A stretch of DNA of 64,000 nucleotides from an uncultured Eubacteriales bacterium (GCA_902778055.1 CACYWL010000006.1:1-64000); one strand, 5' to 3'. Positions 46,682 through 55,188 are shown, counted from the stretch's first letter. Notes: generated from the sequence alone by a model not told the origin. A program made the numbers and translations.

Positions 46682-47701
46682 GTGACTGTTCGGGAAATTG
46701 CGGCTGTGGCCGGCGTGTCTCCAGCCGCCGTCTCCCTGGTGCTGAACCACAAGAAGGGCGTCAGCGAGGCGACCCGCCGGAAGGTGCAGGAGGTGGTCGA
46801 CGCGGCGGGCTACACGGCCCGGCCGCGGGCCGCCCGGGAGGACAACCGGCGGGTCATGGTGATCAAGTTTCACACCCACGGCATCACGGAGGAAAACCAG
46901 GGCTTCGTGGCGGCCATGATCGACCGGATCGAGGGCGAATGCCGCCGGAACGGGTACGACCTGATCATGAACCGCTGCAAGGCGGACGAGGCGGAGAGTA
47001 CTATCCGGGAGCTGCTGGCCAATCCGCCCATGGGCGTGATCATGATCGGCACGGAGCTGCGGGAGGAGCACTATCCCATCCTGGATCTTTTCGGCACGAT
47101 CCCCCTGGTGGTGCTGGACAACGATGTGCATTACGGGCGCGCGGACAGCGTGGTGATGTCGAACGTGACGATCGGCATGGATGCCACGGCGTATCTGCAG
47201 GAGCTGGGACACCGGGAAATCGGCTATCTGCGGTTTGCCCTGCCGATCCATAACTGCGACGACCGGTACCGGGGATACCTGGCGGCCATGGAAAAGGCGG
47301 GGCTGCCGGTGCCGGAGCCGATCTCCCTGAGCCCGACGCTCAACGGCGCCTACGAGGACATGAAGCGCATGCTGGCGGAGGGAAGGTACCGGCCCCGGGG
47401 CGCCGTGCTGGCGGACAACGATTCCCTGGCCATCGGCGCGGCCCGGGCGATTCTGGAGGCGGGATACCGGGTGCCGGAGGATGTGAGCATCATCGGCATC
47501 GACGATATTCCCTACAGCGCCGTGATGATGCCGCCCCTGACGACCATGCGGGTGTCGAGGAAGGCGCTGGGGACCATGGCGGTGGATCTGCTGCTGGAGA
47601 GGATCCGCCATCCGGACTGGCCGCCCATGCATGTGAAGGTGGACGGCCGCCTGGTGATCCGGGGCAGCACGGGCCGGGCGAAGGAGGAGAAGCAGCCATG
47701 A
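46682..47701 (+). CDS. LacI-family transcriptional regulator
   Basis: A 339-aa repressor: N-terminal HTH (TVREIAAVAGVSPAAVSLVLN, hinge helix following) and a sugar-binding Peripla_BP domain with the usual ADNDSLAIGA and GIDDIPYS segments. It starts at GTG behind GGAGGGGG and its stop overlaps the first pentamer gene. Being inside the operon it regulates itself along with the pathway. Expected sites are the TGTTTAG repeats between the divergent promoters at about 36.6-36.7 kb. The ligand is probably the imported sugar or a phosphorylated intermediate. Confidence 0.92.
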   Translation: MTVREIAAVAGVSPAAVSLVLNHKKGVSEATRRKVQEVVDAAGYTARPRAAREDNRRVMVIKFHTHGITEENQGFVAAMIDRIEGECRRNGYDLIMNRCKADEAESTIRELLANPPMGVIMIGTELREEHYPILDLFGTIPLVVLDNDVHYGRADSVVMSNVTIGMDATAYLQELGHREIGYLRFALPIHNCDDRYRGYLAAMEKAGLPVPEPISLSPTLNGAYEDMKRMLAEGRYRPRGAVLADNDSLAIGAARAILEAGYRVPEDVSIIGIDDIPYSAVMMPPLTTMRVSRKALGTMAVDLLLERIRHPDWPPMHVKVDGRLVIRGSTGRAKEEKQP

Positions 47702-48015
47702 TGGTGGGAAGAGTCACGGGAACCGTGGTCAGCACCAATAAGGTGCCGAAGCTGACGGGGGCCCGGATGCTGATCGTGGAGCCGGTCAGCCTGGAGACCG
47801 TGGAGCCCACGGGGGACTACATCGTCTGCGTGGACGATGTGGGCGCCGGGGAGGGGGACCTGGTCTTCTGCGCCTACGGCAGCTCCTCCCGGCAGAGCGA
47901 TACGTCCCGGCTGCTGGCGACGGATTACACCATTTTCGGCATCGTGGATTCCCTGGATCTGCGGGGAAAAAGAACCTATGACAAGGCAAAGGAGGCGGCC
48001 CATGCAGCTGGCTAA
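47698..48015 (+). CDS. Microcompartment pentameric vertex protein (BMC-P) 1
   Basis: A 105-aa EutN/CcmL-family protein that caps shell vertices: MVGRVTGTVVSTNKVPKLTGARMLIV at the start, DVGAGEGDLVFCAYGSSSRQS in the middle and FGIVDSLDL at the end. Starts within the last codons of the regulator gene (ATGA overlap). Confidence 0.92.
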   Translation: MMVGRVTGTVVSTNKVPKLTGARMLIVEPVSLETVEPTGDYIVCVDDVGAGEGDLVFCAYGSSSRQSDTSRLLATDYTIFGIVDSLDLRGKRTYDKAKEAAHAAG

Positions 48016-48307
48016 GGTGATCGGATCGATGGTGTCCACCCGGAAGTGCGAGCGGCTGGAGGGCATGAAGCTGCTGGTGGCCGTGCCGGTGGACCCGGAA
48101 ACCATGGAGGAGAAGGGGACGCCCTTCGTCACGGCGGACACGGTCGGCGCCGGCGAGGGGGAAATCGTGCTCTGGGCCGGCGGCAGCTCCTCGCGCCAGA
48201 CGGATCAGACAACCGGCAAGCCCGTGGACAGCACGATCATCGGGATCGTGGATTTCGTGGACATCCAGGGGAAGCGGGTCTTTGCCAAATCGGAGGCCGG
48301 AACATGA
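48002..48307 (+). CDS. Microcompartment pentameric vertex protein (BMC-P) 2
   Basis: A 101-aa EutN/CcmL protein: MQLAKVIGSMVSTRKCERLEGMKLL, TVGAGEGEIVLWAGGSSSRQT and IGIVDFVDI. It overlaps BMC-P 1 by 14 bases and BMC-P 3 by 4, so all are translationally coupled. Closest in pattern to BMC-P 1. Confidence 0.92.
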   Translation: MQLAKVIGSMVSTRKCERLEGMKLLVAVPVDPETMEEKGTPFVTADTVGAGEGEIVLWAGGSSSRQTDQTTGKPVDSTIIGIVDFVDIQGKRVFAKSEAGT

Positions 48308-48594
48308 AAATCGGGGTGATTACGGGCACGGTGGTCAGCACCGTGAAGTACGAGCGGTACCGCGGAATGAAGATGCTCAAGGCCCGGAACCTGACCCTGG
48401 AGGGGGAACCGGTGGGCGAGGAGTTCGTCGTGCTGGACGCGGCGGACGCGGGCATCGGCGATATCGTGCTGCTGAACAACGACGGCGGCTCCGCCAAGAT
48501 GGTGACCGGGGACGATCAGCTGATCGCCAGCATGACGGTCTGCGGGGTCGTGGATCATTACACCTGGCGGGGAAAGACGGTCTACTGCCACTGA
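48304..48594 (+). CDS. Microcompartment pentameric vertex protein (BMC-P) 3
   Basis: A 96-aa EutN/CcmL protein: MKIGVITGTVVSTVKYERYRGMKML at the start; the central segment is AADAGIGDIVLLNNDGGSAKMV, lacking the SSSRQ motif of the first two, and the end is CGVVDHYTW. A more diverged pentamer, perhaps for a special vertex or a different pore. Confidence 0.9.
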   Translation: MKIGVITGTVVSTVKYERYRGMKMLKARNLTLEGEPVGEEFVVLDAADAGIGDIVLLNNDGGSAKMVTGDDQLIASMTVCGVVDHYTWRGKTVYCH

Positions 48595-48613
48595 GGAGAA
48601 GGGAGGCGGCGGA

Positions 48614-48877
48614 ATGAACATCGGCATTGTGATCGGCAGCGTGGTCTGCACGGTGAAAACCAGGACGCTGAAGGGCCGCCGCCTGCTGATTGTCCGGCGG
48701 ATCGTGAACGGGAAGCCGGCGGGAACGGTGATCGCCTGCGACGCCACGGGCGAGGCGGGGATCGGGGACTGGGTCTACATGATCGGGCGCGCGGAGGCGG
48801 CCCTGATGCTGGATCCGGCGGATCCGCCGCCCTCGGATCTGACCATTGCGGGCATTATCGATCCGGAGACGCTGTAA
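48614..48877 (+). CDS. Microcompartment pentameric vertex protein (BMC-P) 4
   Basis: An 87-aa EutN/CcmL protein: MNIGIVIGSVVCTVKTRTLKGRRLLIV, then GEAGIGDWVYMIGRAEAALM and AGIIDPETL. The most diverged and shortest of the four. ATG behind GGAGGCGG, 19 bases after BMC-P 3. Confidence 0.9.
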   Translation: MNIGIVIGSVVCTVKTRTLKGRRLLIVRRIVNGKPAGTVIACDATGEAGIGDWVYMIGRAEAALMLDPADPPPSDLTIAGIIDPETL

Positions 48878-48902
48878 TTCAGGCAGACGGGGAGCGGAGA
48901 AG

Positions 48903-50192
48903 ATGAATCAGGAATACAGACGGAGCCCGGCGGTGACGGAGGCGGAGGTCGAGGCGATCGTCCGCCGGGTGCTGGCGGCCCGGAGCGGGAGCCGGGCGGA
49001 GACCGCCGGACCGCGGGAAAGCGCGGAACCGGAGGGCTGCCGGATCCAGGCGGTGAAAACCGGCTTCTTCGGCCGGGGCTCCGTCCGGATGCTCGGCCCG
49101 GAGGTGGCCAAGCTGGGCGCCCGCCGGGCGCTGATCGTCACGGACGGGTTTCTGGCCGGCTCCGGCGCCGCGGACCGGGTCCGGGCGGTGCTGGAGGCGA
49201 GCGGCCTCCGGTGCGATCTGTTCGCCGGGGTCCAGCCCAACCCGACCGTGCAGGTGGTCGAGGATTGCATCGGGCAGGCCCGGGCCTGCGGGGCGGAGGT
49301 GCTGGTGGCCGTGGGCGGCGGCAGCGCCATCGATACCGCCAAGGCGGCCAGCATCGTGCTGGCCAACGGCGGCCGGGTGGAGGACTACGAGGGCGTCGGC
49401 CGCTCCCGGAAGCCGGGCATCCCGGTGGCCGCGGTGAACACCACGGCCGGCACCGGCTCGGAGTGCACCGCCTTCTATATCGTGACGGATCCGTCCCGGG
49501 GCTCCAAGATGGCCATGATCGATCCCAACTGCATGGTGGCCGTCGCGGTGAACGACATCGATTTCATGATTTCCATGCCGCCGAAGCTGACGGCGGCCAC
49601 GGGCATGGACGCGCTGACCCACGCCATCGAGGCGGCCTGCGCGTCCGGCGCGAATCCCTATACGGATCACGACGCCTACTGGGCGATCACGGCCGTGACC
49701 CGGTTTCTGCCCCGGGCGGTCCGGGACGGGAACGATCTGGAGGCCCGGGAGATGATGGCCTACGCGGAGAATATCGCGGGCATGGCCTTTTCCAACGCGG
49801 GCCTGGGCATGGTGCACGCGATGGCACATGCGCTGGGCGGGCATTCCAACCTGCCCCACGGGGTGTGCAACGCCGTGCTGCTGCCCTTCGTGCTGGATTT
49901 CCACTGCCGGGACGCGCGGCTGCGGGCCCGGCTGACGCGGGTGGCGGAGGCCATGGAGCTGCCGGAAAGATCGCCGGAGGCCGTGGTGCGCAGAACCCGC
50001 GCCATGGCGGAGGAGCTCGGGATCCCGGTCACCCTGCGGGAGGCGGCGGAGGGCCGGCTGACCCCGGAGGCCTTCCCGGCCCTGGCGGATCTGGCCCTGC
50101 GGGACAGCTGCATGGCGACCAATCTGATCACTCCCTCCCGGCAGGAGGTCATCGACACCTATCAGCGGGCCTGGGACGGCCGGCTGCTGTAG
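48903..50192 (+). CDS. Iron-containing alcohol dehydrogenase with N-terminal encapsulation peptide
   Basis: A 429-aa group III (Fe-type) alcohol dehydrogenase: NAD site GGGSAIDTAK, metal residues in MDALTHAIEA and HAMAHALGGHSNLPHG. It is about 40 residues longer than usual at the N-terminus, where VTEAEVEAIVRRVLAAR (11-27) and a linker form an encapsulation peptide like that of the aldehyde dehydrogenase. It would reduce part of the aldehyde to alcohol and regenerate NAD+ in the shell. The ATG preceded by GCGGAGA is chosen. Last gene of the operon; a terminator follows. Confidence 0.93.
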   Translation: MNQEYRRSPAVTEAEVEAIVRRVLAARSGSRAETAGPRESAEPEGCRIQAVKTGFFGRGSVRMLGPEVAKLGARRALIVTDGFLAGSGAADRVRAVLEASGLRCDLFAGVQPNPTVQVVEDCIGQARACGAEVLVAVGGGSAIDTAKAASIVLANGGRVEDYEGVGRSRKPGIPVAAVNTTAGTGSECTAFYIVTDPSRGSKMAMIDPNCMVAVAVNDIDFMISMPPKLTAATGMDALTHAIEAACASGANPYTDHDAYWAITAVTRFLPRAVRDGNDLEAREMMAYAENIAGMAFSNAGLGMVHAMAHALGGHSNLPHGVCNAVLLPFVLDFHCRDARLRARLTRVAEAMELPERSPEAVVRRTRAMAEELGIPVTLREAAEGRLTPEAFPALADLALRDSCMATNLITPSRQEVIDTYQRAWDGRLL

Positions 50193-50289
50193 GTGCACAG
50201 CCCGCCGCGGCGGAAGGGGAAGCGGGAACCCGGCCCGGCAGGCCGAGGCGGAAGAAAGAAGCCGCGGCCCGGGCGGATGCCCGGAGAAC

Positions 50290-50326
50290 ACAGAGACGGA
50301 GGCGCGCCGCGCCCCTGTCTTTTTTA
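50290..50326 (+). terminator. Terminator of the microcompartment operon
   Basis: Stem built from ACAG...CTGT and GGCGCG/CGCGCC arms, followed by CTTTTTTAT, about 100 bases after the alcohol dehydrogenase stop. Confidence 0.72.
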
Positions 50327-50336
50327 TGTTCATGGG

Positions 50337-50365
50337 TTGTTTTTCCCCCGGGCGCGGGCTATACT
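50337..50365 (+). promoter_or_regulatory. Promoter of the Liv-type importer operon
   Basis: TTGTTT (50337-50342), 17-nt spacer, TATACT (50360-50365), 44 bases before the binding-protein start. Confidence 0.7.
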
Positions 50366-50408
50366 TGTTCATCATCCCATATGGGGAAAAGAACAGGAGG
50401 AAAAGAAT

Positions 50409-51572
50409 ATGAAAAAGCTGCTTGCGATGCTTCTGGCGGTCATGATGCTGGTGCCCGCCTTTGCGCTGGCCGACGATGTGATCAAGATCGGCGTTTTTGA
50501 GCCCTCCACGGGCGACAACGGCGCCGGCGGAAAGCAGGAGATCCTGGGCATCGAGTATGCCAACAGCCTGGCTCCGACCGTGACGGTCGGCGGCAAGGAA
50601 TACAAGGTGGAGCTGGTGGTCGCGGATAACCAGTCCCTGACGGACAAGGCGGTTTCCGCCGCCCAGTCCCTGATGGGCGAGAAGGTTTCCATCGTGCTGG
50701 GCTCCTACGGCTCCGGCGCCTCCATGGCCGGCGGCGACGTGTTTGCGGAAGCGGGCGTGCCCGCCATCGGCGTCAGCTGCACCAACCCGAACGTGACCCT
50801 GCTGTGCGATTACTACTGGCGCATCTGCTTCCTGGATCCCTTCCAGGGAACGGTCATGGCCAACTTCGCCAAGGAGCTGGGCGCCACCAAGGCCTATGTG
50901 CTGACCATGCTGGGCGAGGACTACGGCGTGGGCCTGGGCAAGTATTTCGTGGACGCCTTCAAGAAGCTGGGCGGCGACGTGATTGAGGAGAACTTCACCG
51001 AGGGCAACGGCGATTTCGCCGCCTACATCAACAACGCGGTCAACGGCGGCTGCGACGTGATCTTCTCGCCCTGCGCCACGACCTACGCCGCCCTGATCAT
51101 CGAGCAGGCCGCCTCTCAGGGCGTGACCTTCCCGATCCTGGCGGGCGACACCTGGGAGAACTCCGCGATCCTGGACGCCGCGAAGGGCAAAGATGTCAAG
51201 GTTTACTGCTCGACCTTCTTTGACGAGAAGGACGACTCCGCCGCCGCGGCCGATTTCGTTACCGGCTACAAGGCATGGCTGAACGCCGACGAGAGCAAGA
51301 AGACCAACAACGGCGGCAACGACATCGTCGCTGCGGTTTCCGCCCTGGGCTTTGACGCCTACAACGTGGCCCTGACCGCCATCAAGGCGGCGGACAGCGC
51401 GGATCCCGCCGCCATCGCCGCGGCGCTGCCCTCCGTCACCTACGAAGGCGTGACCGGCGCCATTGCCTTTGACGAGAACGGCGATGCCCTGAAGGACATG
51501 GCCTACATCAAGTACGCCAATCCGGAAACCGGCGCCTTTGACTTTGTGAAGACGCAGTCCGTGTCCGAATAA
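50409..51572 (+). CDS. Branched-chain amino acid-type ABC receptor (LivJ/LivK family)
   Basis: A 387-aa exported binding protein: signal peptide at residues 1-21 (LVPAFALA-D), then a Peripla_BP_6 domain starting IKIGVFEPSTGDNGAGGKQEI. The ligand-site stretch GSYGSGASMA and DYYWRICFLDPFQG fit the Leu/Ile/Val receptor family. The start codon begins the signal peptide and has an AGGAGG upstream. Real ligand could be an amino acid or another small acid or amide. First of five co-directional importer genes. Confidence 0.9.
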   Translation: MKKLLAMLLAVMMLVPAFALADDVIKIGVFEPSTGDNGAGGKQEILGIEYANSLAPTVTVGGKEYKVELVVADNQSLTDKAVSAAQSLMGEKVSIVLGSYGSGASMAGGDVFAEAGVPAIGVSCTNPNVTLLCDYYWRICFLDPFQGTVMANFAKELGATKAYVLTMLGEDYGVGLGKYFVDAFKKLGGDVIEENFTEGNGDFAAYINNAVNGGCDVIFSPCATTYAALIIEQAASQGVTFPILAGDTWENSAILDAAKGKDVKVYCSTFFDEKDDSAAAADFVTGYKAWLNADESKKTNNGGNDIVAAVSALGFDAYNVALTAIKAADSADPAAIAAALPSVTYEGVTGAIAFDENGDALKDMAYIKYANPETGAFDFVKTQSVSE

Positions 51573-51587
51573 TTCATAATCCGATCA

Positions 51588-51622
51588 GGGGGGCGCTGCG
51601 TCATACAGCGTCCCCCCTTTTT
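51588..51622 (+). terminator. Attenuator after the Liv-type receptor gene
   Basis: GGGGGGCGCTG (51588-51598) pairs with CAGCG-T-CCCCCC (51606-51617) followed by TTTTT. Partial termination here would give more receptor than membrane components. Confidence 0.85.
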
Positions 51623-51655
51623 CCTGAAGGATCCTGACTGGAAAGGGAGAACAGC

Positions 51656-52534
51656 ATGTTCAATACCATCTTGCCGTACCTGCTGGCGGGCATTTCCGTG
51701 GGCGGTCAGTACGCGCTGATCGCGGTCGGATATACGCTGGTCTACGGGATTCTGCGGCTGATCAACTTCGCCCACGGGGATATTTTCACCGCGGCCGGCT
51801 TCTTCATGGTCTATCTGGCGGCGAGCCTGCCGGTGGGCCTTTCGATTCCGCTGGTCATTCTGCTGACGGTGGCGCTGGGCTTCACGGTGGAGCGCGTCGC
51901 CTACAAGCCGCTGAGAACCGCGCCGCGGATGTCCATCATGATTTCCGCCATCGGCGTCAGCTATCTGCTGCAGAACCTGATGTGGTATCTGACGGGCGGC
52001 CTGGCCAAGCAGTATCCCGGCCTTCCCGGCCTGAGCGGCACCGTCCAGATCGGGCCCGCCACGACGAAGATCGTCACGATCGCGACGCCGTTTCTGACCA
52101 TCGCGCTGGTGGTGGCCCTGGTGATGCTGATCAACCATACGAAGGTCGGCATGGCGATGCGGGCGGTGTCCGTGGATTTTGAAACCGCGCAGCTGATGGG
52201 CATCAAGATCAACAGCGTCATCTCCGTCACCTTCGTGATCGGCTCCGCCATGGCGGCCATCGGCTCCATGCTGTATTTCACGAACTACACGGCGGTCACG
52301 CCCACCATCGGCGCCATGCCGGGGCTGAAGGCCTTTGTCGCCGCGGTGTTCGGCGGCATCGGGTCCATCCCCGGGGCGATGATCGGCGCGCTGATCATCG
52401 GCATCAGCGAGAACCTGATCAAGGCGGCGGGCTGGACGGCGTTCTCGGACGCCTTCACCTTCGCCCTGCTGATCGTGGTGCTGCTGTTCCGGCCCACGGG
52501 GCTGTTCGGCGAAAAGACGACGGACAAGGTGTGA
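51656..52534 (+). CDS. livH: Branched-chain amino acid-type ABC permease (LivH family)
   Basis: A 292-aa permease with about eight hydrophobic segments; the LivH hallmarks are GGQYALIAVGYTLVYGILRLINFAHGDIF near the N-terminus and AAVFGGIGSIPGAMIGALIIGI near residue 225-246. ATG behind AAAGGGAG. It pairs with LivM to form the membrane channel. Confidence 0.95.
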   Translation: MFNTILPYLLAGISVGGQYALIAVGYTLVYGILRLINFAHGDIFTAAGFFMVYLAASLPVGLSIPLVILLTVALGFTVERVAYKPLRTAPRMSIMISAIGVSYLLQNLMWYLTGGLAKQYPGLPGLSGTVQIGPATTKIVTIATPFLTIALVVALVMLINHTKVGMAMRAVSVDFETAQLMGIKINSVISVTFVIGSAMAAIGSMLYFTNYTAVTPTIGAMPGLKAFVAAVFGGIGSIPGAMIGALIIGISENLIKAAGWTAFSDAFTFALLIVVLLFRPTGLFGEKTTDKV

Positions 52535-52547
52535 GGAGGGGAAAAAG

Positions 52548-53621
52548 ATGAAGAAGAATCTGAGACTGATCCTCTCCCTGGTGGCGGTCGCGGTGCTCTT
52601 TTTCCTGGCCTGGCTGGTGGAGAAGACGGAAGGGACCCAGTCCATGGCGGTGACCGTGCTGCAGAAGGGCGCGGTCTATGCCCTGATCGCGGTGTCCATG
52701 AACCTGCTGAACGGCTTTACGGGGCTCTTTTCCCTGGGCCAGGCGGGCTTCATGCTGGTGGGCGCCTATACCTACGCGGTGCTGACCATCCCCATGGCCA
52801 AGCGGGCCGCGGTGTATCAGTACTATGACGGCGGCTGGGTCCAGTTCACCATCGGGTTCCTGCCCGCCCTGCTGGCGGCCGGCGCGGTGGCGGCGGTCTT
52901 TGCCGCGCTGATCGGGCTGCCGGTGCTGCGGCTGAAGGGGGACTATCTGGCCATCGCCACCCTGGGCTTCGCCGAAATTATCCGGGCGATCGTGCAGTGG
53001 GACGGCATCGGGCCCCTGACCAACGGCTCCAACCTGCTGAAAACCTATCCGACGCTGAAAAACATCATGCCGGGCAACACGGTGCTCTTCACCTTCCTGG
53101 TGGTGGGACTGTGTATCGGGCTGATCCTGCTGCTGATCAACTCGACCTACGGCCGGGCCTTCAAGGCCATCCGGGACGATGAGACGGCGGCCGAGGCCAT
53201 GGGCATCAACCTTTTCCACCACAAGCAGATGGCCTTTGTGATCTCCAGCTTCTTCGCCGGCATCGGCGGCGCGCTGCTGGCCATGTATCAGGGCTCGCTG
53301 CAGGCCAACAGCTTCAAGAGCTCCATGACCTATGAAATCCTGCTGATCGTCGTGATCGGCGGGCTGGGCTCCGTGTCCGGCAGCGTCCTGGCCAGCTTCC
53401 TGTTCATCGCGGCCAGCGAGTGGTGGCTGCGGTTCCTGGATTCGGAGATGCTGATCGGGGACTTCCAGGTGCCGCTGCTGGCGCCCGGCTTCCGGATGGT
53501 GGTCTTCTCCGTGGTCATCATGGTGGTCGTGCTGTTCTTCCGGAAGGGAATCATGGGGGATCGGGAGCTCTGGGAGCTCGGATCCCGGCGCGGCGCGAAG
53601 GAGGGCAGGAAAAAGGCATGA
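52548..53621 (+). CDS. livM: Branched-chain amino acid-type ABC permease (LivM family)
   Basis: A 357-aa permease. LivM marks: NLLNGFTGLFSLGQAGFMLVGAYTYA near the N-terminus, LRLKGDYLAIATLGFAEIIR in the middle, and the EAA-like loop with IGGLGSVSGSVLAS. It begins 13 bases after livH and its stop overlaps the livG start (ATGA). Confidence 0.95.
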   Translation: MKKNLRLILSLVAVAVLFFLAWLVEKTEGTQSMAVTVLQKGAVYALIAVSMNLLNGFTGLFSLGQAGFMLVGAYTYAVLTIPMAKRAAVYQYYDGGWVQFTIGFLPALLAAGAVAAVFAALIGLPVLRLKGDYLAIATLGFAEIIRAIVQWDGIGPLTNGSNLLKTYPTLKNIMPGNTVLFTFLVVGLCIGLILLLINSTYGRAFKAIRDDETAAEAMGINLFHHKQMAFVISSFFAGIGGALLAMYQGSLQANSFKSSMTYEILLIVVIGGLGSVSGSVLASFLFIAASEWWLRFLDSEMLIGDFQVPLLAPGFRMVVFSVVIMVVVLFFRKGIMGDRELWELGSRRGAKEGRKKA

Positions 53622-54472
53622 GCGAGGAAAGGAAAAACGTCCTCCGGCTGGAGGATATCACCATGCAGTTCGGCGGCGTGGTGGCCATCAACAACCTGAG
53701 CATGGAGGTCAACGAGGGCGAGATCGTGGCGCTGATCGGGCCGAACGGCGCGGGAAAGACCACTGCCTTCAACTGCATCACCGGGGTGTATGAGCCCACC
53801 AACGGCGCGGTGTATTTCCACGGAAAGCCCATCGCGGTGAACCATCCGACGGGAAAGATGGTCCGGCAGTACGCGGGCATCAACGGGGAGAAATACCTGA
53901 AGGAACCGGTGGTCGCCCCTTCCGCGGATAAAATCACCGCCCTGGGCATCGCCCGGACCTTCCAGAACATCCGCCTGTTCAAGAGCCAGACGGCCTTTGA
54001 AAACGTGCTGATCGCGACCCATCTGCGCCGCACCAGCAATTTCCTGACCGCCACCTTCCGCCTGAACCGGAAGGAGGAAAAGGCCATGCGGGAGAAGGCC
54101 ATGAGCCTGCTGGAGACCGTGGGGCTGAAGGACGAGGCGGACGAGCTGGCGACCAGCCTGCCCTACGGCAAGCAGCGGAGGCTGGAGATCGCCCGGGCGC
54201 TGGCGACGCAGCCGACCCTGCTGCTGCTGGATGAGCCGGCGGCGGGTATGAACCCCCAGGAGACGGACGAGCTGGGTGAGTTCATCGTGGACATCAAGAA
54301 CCGCTTTCACCTGACGGTCCTGATGATCGAGCATCACATGAACCTGGTCATGGATATTTCGGACCGGATCTACGTGCTGGATTTCGGGAAGCAAATTGCC
54401 CAGGGCACCCCGGAGGAGGTTCAGCGCAATCCGGTGGTCATCTCGGCATATCTGGGGGTGGAGGAAGAATGA
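53618..54472 (+). CDS. livG: Branched-chain amino acid-type ABC ATPase (LivG family)
   Basis: A 284-aa ATPase: Walker A GPNGAGKTTAFN, signature LPYGKQRRLEIARAL, Walker B LLLLDEPAAGMNP. It carries a family-typical insertion between the P-loop and Q-loop region (residues about 65-110) somewhat longer than in E. coli LivG. ATG overlaps the livM stop and its own stop overlaps livF, so translation is coupled throughout. Confidence 0.95.
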   Translation: MSEERKNVLRLEDITMQFGGVVAINNLSMEVNEGEIVALIGPNGAGKTTAFNCITGVYEPTNGAVYFHGKPIAVNHPTGKMVRQYAGINGEKYLKEPVVAPSADKITALGIARTFQNIRLFKSQTAFENVLIATHLRRTSNFLTATFRLNRKEEKAMREKAMSLLETVGLKDEADELATSLPYGKQRRLEIARALATQPTLLLLDEPAAGMNPQETDELGEFIVDIKNRFHLTVLMIEHHMNLVMDISDRIYVLDFGKQIAQGTPEEVQRNPVVISAYLGVEEE

Positions 54473-55188
54473 GCCTGCTGAAAGTGACGGATCTGATTGT
54501 CAGCTACGGCGGCATCGAGGCCCTGAAGGGCATCTCCTTTGAGGTGGCTCAGGGGCAGATCGTGACCCTGATCGGCGCCAACGGCGCGGGAAAGAGCACG
54601 ACCCTGCGGACCATCTCCGGCCTGGTCCGGCCGAAGGAGGGCCGGGTCTATTTCGAGGGCCGGGACATCACGGATTTCGGAACGCAGAAAATCGTGGAGA
54701 CCGGCATCGCCATGGTGCCGGAGGGACGGCGGGTTTTCGCGAACCTGTCCGTGCTGGAAAACCTGCGGATCGGGGCCTATCTCCGGAAGGACCGGGAGGT
54801 CATCGAGCAGGATATCCAGTATGTCTATGACCTCTTCCCCCGGCTGAGGGAGCGGTCCTGGCAGCTGGCGGGCACCCTCTCCGGCGGCGAGCAGCAGATG
54901 CTGGCGGTGGGCCGGGCGATGATGACCCGCCCGAAGCTGATCATGATGGACGAGCCCAGCCTGGGCCTGGCGCCCCTGGTGGTGAAGGACATCTTCCGGA
55001 TCATCCAGACCCTGAAGGAGACGGGGATGACGGTGCTTCTGATCGAGCAGAACGCCAACGCGGCGCTGCACGCCTGCGACTTTGCCTATGTGCTGGAGAC
55101 CGGGCGGATCACCATGCAGGGCACCGGGGAGGAGCTGCTGGCCAGCTCCGCGATCCAGGAGGCCTATCTGGGAAAGACGGGAAAGTGA
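54469..55188 (+). CDS. livF: Branched-chain amino acid-type ABC ATPase (LivF family)
   Basis: A 239-aa ATPase: Walker A GANGAGKSTTLR, signature LSGGEQQMLAVGRAMM, Walker B LIMMDEPSLGLAP, and the LivF-type C-terminus ending YLGKTGK. It completes a five-gene importer (receptor, two permeases, two ATPases). Two terminators follow. Confidence 0.96.
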   Translation: MSLLKVTDLIVSYGGIEALKGISFEVAQGQIVTLIGANGAGKSTTLRTISGLVRPKEGRVYFEGRDITDFGTQKIVETGIAMVPEGRRVFANLSVLENLRIGAYLRKDREVIEQDIQYVYDLFPRLRERSWQLAGTLSGGEQQMLAVGRAMMTRPKLIMMDEPSLGLAPLVVKDIFRIIQTLKETGMTVLLIEQNANAALHACDFAYVLETGRITMQGTGEELLASSAIQEAYLGKTGK

